Origin: Earliella scabrosa
Taxonomy: Eukaryota > Basidiomycota > Agaricomycetes > Polyporales > Polyporaceae
NCBI GenBank assembly: GCA_022605405.1
Contig: JABYQQ010000009.1
Span: 1,798,001 to 1,862,000 of the forward strand
Direction of reading: 5' to 3'
DNA length: 64,000 bases
The translations under genes were made by a program, and so were the position numbers. Shown piece after piece: positions 34,918-46,978 of the stretch (within the stretch, counting starts at the first letter, position 1; every line of letters starts with the position of its first letter). The notes beneath the pieces were generated by a model. The model searched no databases. It worked only from the letters and a program-made list of their open reading frames with translations, and was not told where the DNA came from.

Positions 34918-36084
34918 ATGGAGGGCTACTATTACCTCTCGCCACAACACTTCCAAGCCATCCTGCACTACATGCCCATTGAACTCGTACACGAGATCCT
35001 CCGCGAGGCATGGTCCACGTTTCCGCTTGGAGACCGTGACAACGAATGGGGAGCACGCTGGGACTTCTACCATAACATCTCTCTTGTCTCAAGACCATGG
35101 GCCGGGGTCATGGCCACTGTTGCGCTCCAACGCATCACCATCCAATGTGCCAAAGACTTCGCCTTCTACCGCCGCCTCATCATCCGGGAGTTCGGGGCAG
35201 ACCTGGCACGATGCGAGGACACGTCGGACTCGGACATTGAGCGCGTCGACCCCTCCGCACGCGCCTTCTTCGAGCGCTCCACCATCCACATCGTCCTCAC
35301 CGACATCGACTGGTCCTCCACGAACAGGACCGGAATCATATGGCGGACAAACTACGCACTCATCCCGCACTACGTGCCCGCGTGCAGGTTTATCGAGGTC
35401 ATCATCAAGGAGCTCCCCTCGGACGACCGCTTTTCCGTTCCATACCGGCCGCTTTTCGAGTTCCTCGCCCAATACCAAACCACACGCGACATCCGTCTCG
35501 CATGGACGTACACCCACATAAAACGCTACATCCTCCCGACCATCCGCGTCGAGGGGGTGACGTACCTCCGCCTCCACCTATACCCACGATGCGTGTGCCA
35601 CAATCTGCGCACTCTACCCGCGAACGGGCCCGGAGTCGCGCCACTCATCATCTTCCCAGTCCCCACCCCAGCGCACCAGCCGGACTGCTTCTCGTACCGC
35701 CTCCCCACGCTCTTCCCAGACCTGCGCCACCTACACATTGACACCCCGTATATCTTGAAGTCGCTGAAAACCCTGCCCGCGTTGGAGCTGCTCACGATCG
35801 AGGCGCCACCGATGCATTACCTGCCCGAACTCGGTCAGTTCAGCTCTGTCATGGAATGGAACATCGTGTCCGCAGTGTCCGCAGGTCTGATGCGAAGTTC
35901 CGAGGGTGAACCGCGTAAAAAGATTGCTGTGAATGCCGGCCCCACCGAGCCCGTGGGCTGGAAGCAGGCTGTCGCTGCGTGCGACAAGCACGGCGTCGAG
36001 CTCGAGCACTGTCGTGTGTACGAGCTTCCGCCCTTGAAAGTGGCAGGTTGCGAACCTGCTCATCTCGCAGACGTGGATCCGTGA
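34918..36084 (+). CDS. F-box-like domain protein, 388 aa, single exon
   Basis: Uninterrupted frame. A degenerate F-box starts near residue 18 (MPIELVHEILREAW) and continues to Ser-Leu-Val-Ser-Arg-Pro-Trp, as in many agaricomycete F-box-like proteins of about 400 residues. The rest is an all-beta/LRR-like region with Leu-Arg-His-Leu-His-Ile and Leu-Glu-Leu-Leu-Thr-Ile. Likely an SCF adaptor or a non-SCF relative; no target can be inferred. Confidence 0.7.
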   Translation: MEGYYYLSPQHFQAILHYMPIELVHEILREAWSTFPLGDRDNEWGARWDFYHNISLVSRPWAGVMATVALQRITIQCAKDFAFYRRLIIREFGADLARCEDTSDSDIERVDPSARAFFERSTIHIVLTDIDWSSTNRTGIIWRTNYALIPHYVPACRFIEVIIKELPSDDRFSVPYRPLFEFLAQYQTTRDIRLAWTYTHIKRYILPTIRVEGVTYLRLHLYPRCVCHNLRTLPANGPGVAPLIIFPVPTPAHQPDCFSYRLPTLFPDLRHLHIDTPYILKSLKTLPALELLTIEAPPMHYLPELGQFSSVMEWNIVSAVSAGLMRSSEGEPRKKIAVNAGPTEPVGWKQAVAACDKHGVELEHCRVYELPPLKVAGCEPAHLADVDP

Positions 36085-36543
36085 TTGTGCTCGCCTTCGA
36101 GATTCGTTGTCTTCGCCTTCACCTTGGGCCGGATCAGCCTCTTCGTAGCCCGTGAGTCACCTGTACGGCTCGTCAGTATTTTCAGCAAGTGCTCCCTTGA
36201 CTTACATAGACTATTTGATCGTCATCCGTACAATCGCCGCAATGCTTCGTAATTTATTACGCATCCATACCCACGGACTCGTACACCAGTTCACCTATAT
36301 CCACATCCCTTCCTTACGCGTCAGTGTTCATTAGGATTCGCTAGAATACACGAGAGATGAGTAATGTAACGTCTAATGGATACAGTGGCTGAAAGAGTGC
36401 ATGCGACCGCAATATGACATGATGACGGGGATCACAGTCGTCCTGTCCGGATAGGATGTATCACCAGCTCCCTGATGTCGTCCACATCGTTCAACTGCAT
36501 CCATCCAGTCGTCAGTGGACATTCCGGATATCACTACACATCA
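36085..36543. other. Convergent intergenic region
   Basis: Nothing beyond the 3' sides of the two F-box genes. Confidence 0.4.
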
Positions 36544-38494
36544 TCACAAATTCCGCACCTTGACGCCGATGACCATATTCCTATCCAGCAGCACCGCACC
36601 GTACGCATACGTCTCGAACGAGCTTAACTGTGCGTATGGCAGGCTCGTCCGCACAGGCACGTCAAAGATCCGGTAGTCCTCCGGATACTCGGCCATCAGC
36701 TCTGTCGGCTTGCACTGGATCTGACCGATGACCTTCGTCCGCGAATTGGTGAACGGGATGAGCGCCGTGTCGTCGTGGTACCAGACCACGGTGTCGGTGA
36801 CAATGCTTCCCGCGACGGCCTCGCCCTCGGGGAGTTCGAGTTCCCAATGTCGGATGAGATGGTGCCGTTTCCTGCGGTGCTGCAGCGCGAGACGGCGCAC
36901 GGTGTGCGGGTTAAAGTCATAGACGACGATAGTCGAGCGCGTCGTCTCGTCGTCCATTGGGTCCTCTTCCACAGTAACGTACCGTTGCCCACAGGTCGTC
37001 GTGATCCACCGACTGGCACCGACGGACGTCTCCAGCCAGCGGCATCCGCGGATGCCCCATTCCGCCCAAGGAATATGCCGCGACGAACCCCGGGGAACCT
37101 CTGTGTCTGAATTGTTGCCAGATGCTGGGACGCTGTTCAGCGGAAGAGCGTTTCCGCCGTCCATTCCATCAGGTCGGAGCGATTCAGGGACGGTGGACGG
37201 AGATGAAGGTGGAAGTGGGTCGGCGAGCATGGCGAGAAGCGCCGCCGTGTGCACGATAAGTGTGAGACACTCGTGTAAGCCTTGACCGTCGTGGGTCATG
37301 AGGTTGAAGATGGCGATGGCGTTCTCGGGGTTGAGGTGGAAAGGCTCGCTCGAGCGGAGACTCGGCGCGTTCCTGGTCGAGCTCGTCATCTTGGGTTCAG
37401 AACGGCAAGTCATTTGCGTAACGGAGCGTCCCTTGCTCAGTTGAGGTAAGCTCAGGACGCAGCAGGTCTGGATGTCCGCGGGTCCATTTGTGTCTTCCTG
37501 GACGCCGCCTACGCGGCAGAGTTCGATCGTGTTGTCAGCGCAGTTCGGCAATGCGACAATGTCTGGGGCGATGAACGTAAACGTTGAGTAGCAAGGGGAA
37601 CGCATGGACCGCATCTGAGGCATACTGAGTAGGTGAAGAAACGGTGGAGTGCTCCTGACACGAACCTGTAACCGTCTCGCAGATTTCCAGTTGTAGACCT
37701 CAAAAATTGCCGGGGGTGTTGCGGGGCCAGAGCCGGAAGGATAGTGCAACATGAAGCATAGAAGATCGCCGACGACGCCAATGCACACGCTGCATTGTCC
37801 CGGGATTGACTGAAGAGGATGGGGTAGGGTCGCGAGAGGGAGAACAGGCTTCGAAGCCTGTGGATGGGGAAGACCAGTGGAGAATTGTATGAGGCGTAGC
37901 TCGAGCACAACTTCGTGATCTTCTGTTTGTCGGCTTGGAGCGGACGGTCAAGGACGACGCTAGTGTAGGAAAGGAACGAGATTGGACGCACTCAACGGCT
38001 GCTATAATGAGGTCGTGCTCCTCTACAGCTAGCCCGACATCGATGATGTGAGCACCAACGTCGATCACGTTCCAGTAGTCCTCCCCGGGGCCTTGAGACA
38101 GTATTTGAGATAATTTTGCCCACCGTAGGCTGTCCGCGCCGTACTGGCGACCAGAAAACGACTCTCCGAGAAGTAACACGCCGTCCGTGAGGTCGTATAT
38201 GCAAGATGGGTGGAATGGTATTCGAATGGAGGTCTCCTGGCCAAAGTCAAGACAGCCCCAAGAGGACTCCTGGTTCCTCAACAGCTTGAGCTTGTCCGCG
38301 AGAACGAGTGGGGAGTGGGGATTGTTCCTGTAGCCCGAGAGCTGCAGTTGCATGGAGTATTGCAACTGTGTGCTGTTCTTGATGAGGCGGTCGAACGCAC
38401 GATTGACGCGTCGACACGCGTTGAGGTCGACGTAGTGGAGGTAGGACAAGACATGGACGATGATTTCCTGCGAGAGCTCGAGGAAAGAAGACAT
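36544..38494 (-). CDS. F-box protein with beta-propeller-like C-terminus, 630 aa
   Basis: Two exons, 38494-37992 and 37933-36544, with a 58-nt phase-2 intron. The F-box is at residues ~4-45: LELSQEIIVHVLSYLHYVDL...CRRVNRAFDRLI. The remainder has repeating short hydrophobic strands (FSTGLPHP, FEVYNWKS, VVYDFNPHT, YAQLSSFETYAYGAVLLD) that fit the propeller-like region of a common agaricomycete F-box family. The ATG at 38494 was chosen because no upstream in-frame ATG exists. Expected to be an SCF adaptor; target unknown. Confidence 0.75.
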
Positions 38495-38893
38495 GGCGGT
38501 TTGCGGGAAAGCCTGTAGCAACTCCTGCAAGCTCTCGATCAGTTTCTGGATATCCACGTGCTCGGTCCGAGTTTCTCGGAGTCGACATCTACACGACTGT
38601 GGTTCTACCTAAGGCAGTGGCTCGTACTTCAGGGCGGACGTTTGAATATCATGAACTATTCGTAGGGTGCACGATGCAAGCTAGTTGTGATGTTTGACTA
38701 ACAGAACATGGTAAATACGGGATTGATAACAATACAGCAGTGTATGTACGTGCACGACGACGGGCAGAACTTCAATGACGACAGATGCGCACCCCCAAGA
38801 GAACAATGCACTAGACGATAGTAGCGTAATCTAATAGCTGATCAAGCAACAATACTACCGTAGGTATACTGAGGAACGAGAAAACTGAATGCC
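38495..38893 (-). other. Intergenic between the F-box gene and the SUMO protease gene
   Basis: Promoter of the F-box gene and 3' end of the protease gene. Nothing else seen. Confidence 0.4.
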
Positions 38894-41800
38894 TCATCCG
38901 CGGAGTCGAGCAGCCTTACCAGTGGTCTTCGCCGCGCCTCGAGTGGACGCCTTCGACGCCGGTTTGACCTCGCTCACTTCGATCTCGTCATCGCTGTCCT
39001 CGATGGTCTCGGGTACGGGTTTCGTGTCCTTGTCCTTGGACGTAGAACGCTCCTCCTTGGCGGTTTCCTTCGCGGCCTTCTGCTTCTTCCATTCCTCGCA
39101 AAGTTGGATCGTCCGCTCTCGAAACACTTCACGAAGATCTGACGTCGGATTGTTGTACCAATCCATACTGCTCCTCTGTGGGAACGGCAACGCAATCAGA
39201 GAGTGCGAACGGCGGAAATGAACAAACAACGCACCCGGATGGCTTCACTGGAAGCGATAGGATCCTGCATGAACGCTTCGACGAACGCCAGGACGTACAA
39301 TCCGCAATCGCAGAAGTTGTTCTGCATCGGAGACTGAAGGATGTCCATGACGTGAGCGTACACTCAGAGTGGCTCCCAACAATACCACGAACCTTGGCAG
39401 CTTTGCCAACAGCCATGGTCGTGTCCTCGTACTTGAACTTCTTCTTGTCCACGGCTTCGAATCGTAGGTAATGGGCGAGGTGCTTGTTGGCCGCGATGTG
39501 CCTGCCTCCCAGCGAGTCGAACGTGTATATGTAGCACCTAGGTGGAACATCTAAGAGACCGACCTCAAACATCATAACCAGTACTCACTTTGGTAGCTGG
39601 GAGGCATCCTCGACTGCGGTCGCAGTTTCCGGCTCTCCCTCGTCACCAGCAGATGAACTCCCATCCTCCTTGACACCGTCCTTGGGCGGCTCCATCGTCG
39701 GCTCCCCCGCCTCGACCTCCCCCGCAGGCCTCGCCTCGCCACCTACACACGCCGCATCCTCCTCGTCCTCAACAGTGATCGTCTCTGGAGGCAACACGCG
39801 ATCCGGGGGCTTCCGCTCCTCCTCAGAGTCCTCGACCGTCATCGGCGCCGGGTCTACGTCCATGTCATCCGACGCAGGATACTGCAATTCCATGCTCTCA
39901 ATATCGAACACCTCGTCATAAATAGTCGCTCCGACCTTGTCCGTCTCCTGCGCCGCGGGCTCGTTCTCGGCCTCGTGGATGCTGCACGACTGCGTCATGC
40001 GGAGCATGTCGTCGACTTCCTGTCCTTCGCCCTCGCTCTCCGCCACGTCGACGACCATCGCGTCAGCGGAGGGCACCGAGTCGGGATGGGCGGGCTGCTC
40101 AGACGTTTCATTCGGCGCGACCGCACGGCCTTCGCCCTTGTCATCGTCTGCGACGACATCCTGATCCTCGGCGACCACGGCTTCGGCGACTGCGTCCGAC
40201 TCGCGCTTGCGCTTGCGAGTCTGGGGCTTCTTCACGACGATCTCGGGCGGTGGCGGATGGAGCATATTCTCTGGGTTCTCGATGATTGCGAGATACCAGT
40301 GGAAGCTGGAACGTGAACATGTGTCCGCCACCGTCAGTGGTAGATGCCATTCAAGCGAGAAGAATACGCACTTCTCGTTGATGGGCACGATGATATATTT
40401 CTTCTTGAAGATGTCCACCTTCGACGTCCACTTCCGCACGCTATCGTACGTGCTTTCGACACTAGCAGCAACGTCAACACGGACGCGTGCCTAGGAAAAA
40501 CACGACACGCACTTCCGCTTGCTGACGAGCTTCTTGTAGAAGAATGAGTTGAAGACATGGACTTGCTCCGCAAGGTCTGGTCGTTCTTTGCGCAAGTCAT
40601 CCAGCCATAGCCTACGTAGCGCGTGAGCCGTAAACGGAGGAACGAGGGCCTGCATACGCACTTGAGCCCGAACTCAATGATAGTATCGTTGAGATACTGT
40701 CCTGCGTCAAGCCGCTTGAGATCGCCGCGAGTGACGTTGACAGCTCCGGTGCCGGTGAACGGATACACCAGAACCCTGGTGGAACACTTGTCAGTGACGC
40801 CTCGACGACCCTCGAATGCAGTACACCCACAGTTCATCGAGATCAGGAGTCGGCGATGTTCGCGTGCTACGCGTGGATTGTCGTGTCGATCGTCGCTCAC
40901 CCGCTCCGTATGTTCTAGTTGGGGGTCAGCAGCGTTGTATGGACAGAGCACTGAGGTCATACCGAGATGGAGGTGCAGATATCGAGGTGCGTTCGGAATC
41001 GGGTACCACAGTAACGGAGTCGTTTGATGGACCAGCAGACAACGGAGATATTCGAGAGGAGGCTGTCGAACGTGTCGTCACACGGCTTCCGCTCCCGACT
41101 CGCTCTGCGGCAGCAATGACAGCGTTCCAACACGAAGTCGAATTCGGTGCTCTAGCTCAATATTGAGCACCATTGATATGCGGGCGTCATAGGCAATGTA
41201 CGCACGTCAGTACCTCATGATTGCTCCCGTCCTTCTTGATCTGTTCCTTCAGGATCTCGATGATTTTCTTGTACGCCTCGCCGCCACTATCCATCCAATT
41301 TCGATGCGTAACCGCGAACTTGAATGAGACTTTGCCGGTGGCGACGGCCGAACCTAGAGCGGATGTGGATGATGAACTAGACATGAGTACCCTCAAAAAC
41401 CACGAATGCCTACCAGGTTCGAAACCTGGCTCCCTGCGCAGTTCTTTGCTGCCCTTCGTTGTCTTCAGCTGAATGGTGGCTACTGAGTCTGGTTTCCACT
41501 TGGTGGCGGGGTCGGAATACTGGATGTGATGAAATGCACGGTCCAGAAGGAACTCGTGTGAACCGCGTGTAGCGTCGGGTCGACCACAGATCTTGAGGAC
41601 GTGCGTCCTTCGCCTCTTGTCATGCTCGCATATCAACCAGGCGACCGGGACTATATCAGTATCCGATTTCCGAAGTGCACAACCCAAGGACCATGCTTCT
41701 ATCGGCAATGCAAGGGGCATCGGCGGTATCCGGAAGCCCGACGACGAAGTGGCGATAGAGTCTAGCTGATCCACCGGAGGTGCCGAAGCGGTAATGTTGA

Positions 41801-42835
41801 ACTGGCTCAACGTTTGCTGACCTGACGGTAAGTTCTGCTCGAGATGAGCACCGTCAGTCACACTACTATGAACCAAAGAGACGAGACAACCTTCGCGTTC
41901 TTGGGCTTCATCTCGCGAACGATGGACTTGGTCGTCTTCATCTCCTTCAGATTCAAGAACGGAGTCGGTTTCTGGGGTTCCATCTGGAGCTTGCCCCTCT
42001 CAAACTGTTGTATCTTCCGTTTCACTTCCCCGGTGGGGATCTGCGAGCGACCATTCGGTGTCGCGAACCGCGCATTCACCTCGTCCTCCCGATCGAACCC
42101 CGACGCCGACTCGACGTCGTCACTGAGCGGGTCCAAATCAATTACCGGCGGAGGCTCCTCCTCCTTATGCTTCTCCTGCAGTCGACGGGTAGACTGGCCG
42201 TCCGGAGGTAACCGCCGACGTGACTTGTCGGGACCCTGCGTCGGCTTCCTCTCGACAGGGCCTGCGACAACCTCTACGACGTTGTCGGACGAGGATTGAC
42301 CAAAGCAATCTAGCGGGTCAGGAGAGGTCGTCCGAGAGCCATACTGCTTGCCCTTCTGCTTCTGTTGATCTTGCAGTCGTGGAATGACCGATCCGACGTC
42401 CTCGTCGCTACTCAGGGTCTCCGCATCCGACGCCGTCCGACCGCTCGCTCGTTCCTTGCCCTTCTCGTTCTTGTTCCCGACACCAGAGCCTGTGTGTCCC
42501 ATCCCGTCATGAGTCCCAACCAGCACTGTAATGAGAGACAGAGAGATAGAGAGCGCGGTCTGCGAGCACACGGGAGAGCGCTTCGCCACAAACCACTCAC
42601 CTCCGTTCTGCCAATACTTGGAGGATCCCTGGTGCGCCGTCTTCTGCCGTTTCGCATTGTTGCTTTCAGACACGGTATACGTGTCCGGGCGGGGCGGTGC
42701 CTTGGAACCAAGGACCGTCCGGCTCGCGGTCTTGTTTCCACCTCCGAAGCCCACCCCTCCCGTTCTCGACCCCGGTCCCGCGTGCAAGTTATCGCCCAAG
42801 CGTCCGACATACGGATTGATCGAAGAAGGCCTCAT
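38894..42835 (-). CDS. SUMO-specific protease, Ulp2/SENP6-7 type, 1091 aa
   Basis: Thirteen exons: 42835-42601, 42525-41891, 41834-41214, 41151-40963, 40914-40901, 40866-40831, 40775-40662, 40611-40513, 40461-40372, 40305-39589, 39537-39393, 39333-39235, 39175-38894, totalling 3276 nt. The cysteine protease domain starts near 577 ([16 protein letters not shown]...[12 protein letters not shown]). It carries His in NFHWYLAI (~680), Asp in FDSLGG (~924) and Cys in [12 protein letters not shown] (~973). About 240 acidic residues separate His and Asp, far more than in Ulp1/SENP1, which points to the Ulp2 side of the family. Basic and Lys/Glu-rich tails flank the domain. It should strip or edit SUMO chains in the nucleus. 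Two introns (40371-40306 and, if real, 72 nt near 41370-41441) are multiples of three. Confidence 0.85.
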
Positions 42836-43887
42836 CCTGGTGCCGTTGTACCCGCCAGATGACTTGAAGAGACGAAGGAGAAATGACGCAATGTACGGGC
42901 GAGAGGAGGGAGACAAGGACGACGTACGCCTGGAATCGTGACTGGAGTAGCCTGTTGTTTCCACGGGCTAGCACACGCAATCACAGTTCTAGGAAGTCTT
43001 GCGATGCTGCACGGTTGGCGAGGACGTGCTTACCCTGACATGGGCTTGGACGCGTCTCTGCAATTAGCGGATGGGCCTGTGCCAGAGCCGACAGCGCTTA
43101 AGGTCGAGAGCTGGTGGCGATCCGAGGGCTGCAACCACCTCGCAGTTTGCATCCAACAGAGATCAGACGTAGAGAGGACCTCGAAGGAGAATGAGAGGGA
43201 GCAGGCAGCAGTCGAGTAGAAGGCATGCAGAGCTGCAGGGTGAGCCCGACCGTGTTGCCGCACGCGAGCCCCAGCGTGAAGCGCCCCACGTGATACGCAC
43301 AAATCTGTGCATCGTTGCAGTTTGGCACAGTGCCAACTCACCCTGGCACGAAACCAGCACCCGCAACTGTACGACAACGAGCCATAAATTGCACTGTTCG
43401 AGAGGTGAAGAGGATCTATTCTGCTCGCCGAGCGCGGGAAGTATAGTGCGGCGACCAGCTAGCGCGCAGAGCGTCACAAGTACGCGTGTAGATGTATGCG
43501 AGTAGCGAAACGAGTATCGTGTCCCAAGCAGGCAATAAATGCGTCACGATCGACAAAGTGTCCGGTTCCTGGGCTGGGCTGAAAGAAAGAAAAGGCTATA
43601 GCTAGAAGACAGAAGGGCGTGACAAAGACGAGTCGAGTACGACGTGAAGGAGAAACGCGCCAGGAACGCTTTAGGAGATGTGGGTGATGTACACTACATA
43701 ATGTCGTCCGGTGTTTGTATACACGTACATGGATGCGTTAGAGATCGTGCACGAGTCATGAGATGCGATGCGTTGCGATGCTGTCGTGAGGGGTGGCGCT
43801 AAAGATGGGGGAGGAGTGGGAGTCGTACTGTGCATGGATGGGGCAATGGGAGATGCAAGAGACGTGGAAGCGCGTGAAAACTACTCA
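42836..43887 (-). other. Intergenic between the SUMO protease and KRE6-like genes
   Basis: Just over 1 kb with no supported gene. It should contain the promoter of the protease gene. Confidence 0.4.
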
Positions 43888-46084
43888 TTAACAGCCGTCG
43901 TACTGAGAGTTGCGGGGGAAGGTGTACCCCGCCTGGTCCCATGTCGTGAAGTTTGGATTTGAGTATGCGTCAAGATGACTGTACGCGACCGTCAAGACGA
44001 CACCCTTCGACGATGAACAGATGACACTCACTTCTGGATGTAGTCCTTAGTCGGGCGAGACGGTGGATCGCACGAAGTGCCCTCCACTCCAACGTCGTCA
44101 CGCTGATATACGCGAACGTAGTCGACGTACATCCGCGCCGGGAACGTGAGATGTTCGAAGTCCTGTTTCTGGAATCCAGCTGTAACCGTGTCAGCCACTG
44201 CCGCGATAGACATGGTCGGGACAACACTTACGAGACATGCCCAAGTTAAAGATGATGTACTATCCTTTGCGTCAGCATGCCGCGTTCGAAACGGGTAGCA
44301 GGAGATGTACTCACCATGGGCTCTTCGGGTACGATTCGGGGGCCGATCTGCACGTTGTCGTCTGGACCTATCGCGCCCGCGGTCATCGTCCACGTCTTCT
44401 GTCCCTCGGAGAACCAGGTGATGTAGCCCTCGTCTCGGTTGTTCTGGTTTGACCACCATTCGTATCCGTACGTCGCGTATCCCCTGCCATCGTAGTTGTT
44501 GCTGTCGATGTACGTGACGGCCGAGACAGCCTGCTGGTAGACGCCACCCTTATACGAGTTTAACTTCGTATTGTCGGTGTCGTAGATGATCGCCACGTCC
44601 GACGAGTTGTCGAACTCGTACTGGTAGTTGAAGGGCGCGATCTGGAACGATTGCGACACCTCGCCCTCGAACACGCTCACGTCGACCTGAGTTTCGAAGA
44701 TATCGATCTCCGGAGCGCTCCTGCCGACATTGGGCGCAGGGCCAGGGTGGTCCGATCCCGGACACGTGCACGCAGAAAGCTTCTGACCGGGCATAAAACT
44801 GAGCGGGTTGCCCCCAGGTCCTCCAGTGCGCACAATGGATGGCTCTCCGCTCTTGTCGGTCTGGTTGGGGAACGTCCCGTAGTCGCATGTGTCGTAGCTG
44901 TAAGGCCATGTGCCTTCCGTAGTAGCACCGTAACCTGCGCGACCCTAGAGCGGGGGTGAGGAGAAGAAGCGGCGGATATGAACTCTGATACGTACAAGAT
45001 TACCCATCGTCCACGCTGCGGGCCACAGACCGGGGGCCGTCACGCTGCCAGGCATACTGACCGAGACTTCGACGTAGCCTGTGGTGAAGCAGAACTTGTT
45101 CCACGACTGAAGCATGCCGCTACGGAAGTTGAGCCCGTGGTTCGGGGCCTGCTCCATGGTGATGACGAGCTTGCCGTTCTCAGTCGTGATCTGCTTAGGA
45201 TCGTACCACTCAATATCCACGGTTGGCCAGTAGTGGAGGTCGACCGCTTCCCAGTATGGGTCGTCCCCGGGGTAGAACGTGCGTCCGTCGATGTTGAACT
45301 CGTCGCTGAACACCAGGTTGTAAGTCCTGCCATCCGTGCCTACACGTGTGCGGACGTCCTGGGGCGTGTCCCGATCCACCATGAGGGGCATGTTCGCAAT
45401 GTCCGGTACCTGGCCCGATCCGTTGATACCACCGAGGTTGAATCCAAAGGTTGGCGGCGGTTGGTGTATGTAGTGATCGATGATGGGATAGCCGGCGAAG
45501 AGGACGAGTAGGCCGACAACGAGGATGAAGAGCATTGATGCGTTCATCCATCCTCGTGAGGAGAACGGGGCGCAACTACGATCTAGGGCGGCGTCTCGGA
45601 CGGGGTCGGGGTTGTGGAGTGCGTCATCTAGGTCTGGGTCCTTGGTATCCCAGAGGTATGGGTATTGCTGCACGGTGGTAGTCGTCGCGACGGGCGCGGT
45701 CGTGGTCGTCTTTTCGTTCGATGTGCCTAGCGAGGCTTCTGAAGGAGCGTTGCTGAACCTCGATGGTTGATATACGCGGGAGCCGTTCGTGAGATGTGGG
45801 TCATACTGACCAGAGGATCAGAATCCACCTGGTGAGATAAAACCGTGAGCACGCACCGAGTAAGGTCCATATCCTCCTCCTATATGCCCTGTCGCAACAC
45901 CCTGCGTTGTATCGCTCTTGGAGTTCAACCCTGCGGTAGACGCCCTGGATGGTGCCCCGAACGCGGGCGGCTGTGGCGGTTGACCTAGCTGGTAAGAGCG
46001 ACTTCCCGATGGACTTTGGGGGCTCTGAGGAACAGCATAATAGAAGTTGGACGGTGGAGGGACTCTGCGAGGAGGGGGAGGCAT
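43888..46084 (-). CDS. KRE6/SKN1-type beta-glucan synthesis protein (GH16 fold), 644 aa
   Basis: Six exons: 46084-45857, 45805-44996, 44944-44315, 44259-44232, 44179-44032, 43978-43888. A Pro/Ser-rich cytosolic N-terminus (~1-160) is followed by one membrane segment (~164-185, MLFILVVGLLVLFAGYPII), giving type II topology, and a lumenal GH16-like domain. The signature EIDIFE lies near 425-430, with both acidic residues present, and the SKN1-family ending YTNP-like/Asn-Phe-Thr-Thr-Trp-Asp is near the C-terminus. The family is required for beta-1,6-glucan assembly in the secretory pathway of fungi. A LINE derivative is inserted about 320 bp upstream of its ATG, possibly in its promoter. Confidence 0.9.
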
Positions 46085-46387
46085 GATGGTTCGTAGCAAG
46101 TTGCGGGGACGGGCTGGCTCGCGAGGCTGGGAAACCTAGTGTCAGCGCGGAGGACCTGCGCCACCCAGGCTGCGTGCGGTGCTTGGGTGTTCTATTTGGG
46201 TGTATGACGCAAAGCTGCGTCTACGAGTCTCCGTGGACGCCGAAGGTTGTGCTGGCTGGAGAGGTCGTAAGGAGGACGTCAGAGAGCGAGCGTACGGGTC
46301 GAGCAAAGAGGAAGAGGGCAAGGAGAAAACACCGGTGCCCTCGATTTGGGCGGTTGAGCGGCTTGAACGGACACGCGACGCAAAGTT

Positions 46388-46402
46388 GAACCACGCGGCT
46401 GC
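46388..46402 (+). repeat. Target-site duplication, left, of the LINE derivative
   Basis: GAACCACGCGGCTGC, identical to 49127-49141 after the poly(A) tail. Confidence 0.88.
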
Positions 46403-46686
46403 CGACCGCTCCTTGGACTCCGACCACCACCACCTGGCTTTTTCCCACGGTTCAAGTGGCGTCCTGGAGGCTTCTTCCCGCACGCACAGGCTCACTGGGG
46501 TTCCTGCTGGGCTATTCTCGGGTCGACTACGAAGAGAAGACGGCACGGTCCGCCGCCAGCTCGAGGAAGCAAGACCAGCCGCTTACGAGTCGGAGGGACT
46601 TTCGGCCATGTGCCACTCGGTGACGCTCGCGTTGCCCTTCCTCGGCTGCGTCTGGCAAGAAGACGTTAAACTTGAACGACGGAGGT

Positions 46687-46978
46687 CCTCCCTTGGTAAA
46701 GGAGGTTAGCAGCGCTGGTAAGCAAGCCTCCTCGGGTCCGAGAAGACGTTAATCTACGAGGGAGCCCTCCCTTGGTGAAGGAGGCTCGACGTGGCAGTAG
46801 CTGCACTCTCTCGGGCGCGACCGGGCCGTGTTGTAGCGCCCGCTATGACACGTGTCCGGTTGCGCGGTCTGGCACCTTTAGCCCGGTAGCACCTCGACAT
46901 CCAAGGATGCTCGAGCATGGGTTGGTGGTCGGTGCTAGACGTTAAACTCGTCATGGAGCCCTCCCTTGGTAAAGGAGG
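46687..46978 (+). repeat. Three dispersed hairpin repeats in the LINE 5' part
   Basis: Units at 46687-46705, 46766-46784 and 46960-46978 read CCTCCCTTGGTAAAGGAGG (the middle one with G for A), each able to form a 5-bp stem with a 9-base loop. Each is preceded by a GACGTTAA word 20-40 bases upstream. Confidence 0.7.

Noticed and set aside
41390..41470. Possible tRNA gene on +
   Set aside because: A perfect T-arm-like hairpin is present, but no matching acceptor stem, D-arm or anticodon arm is found upstream.
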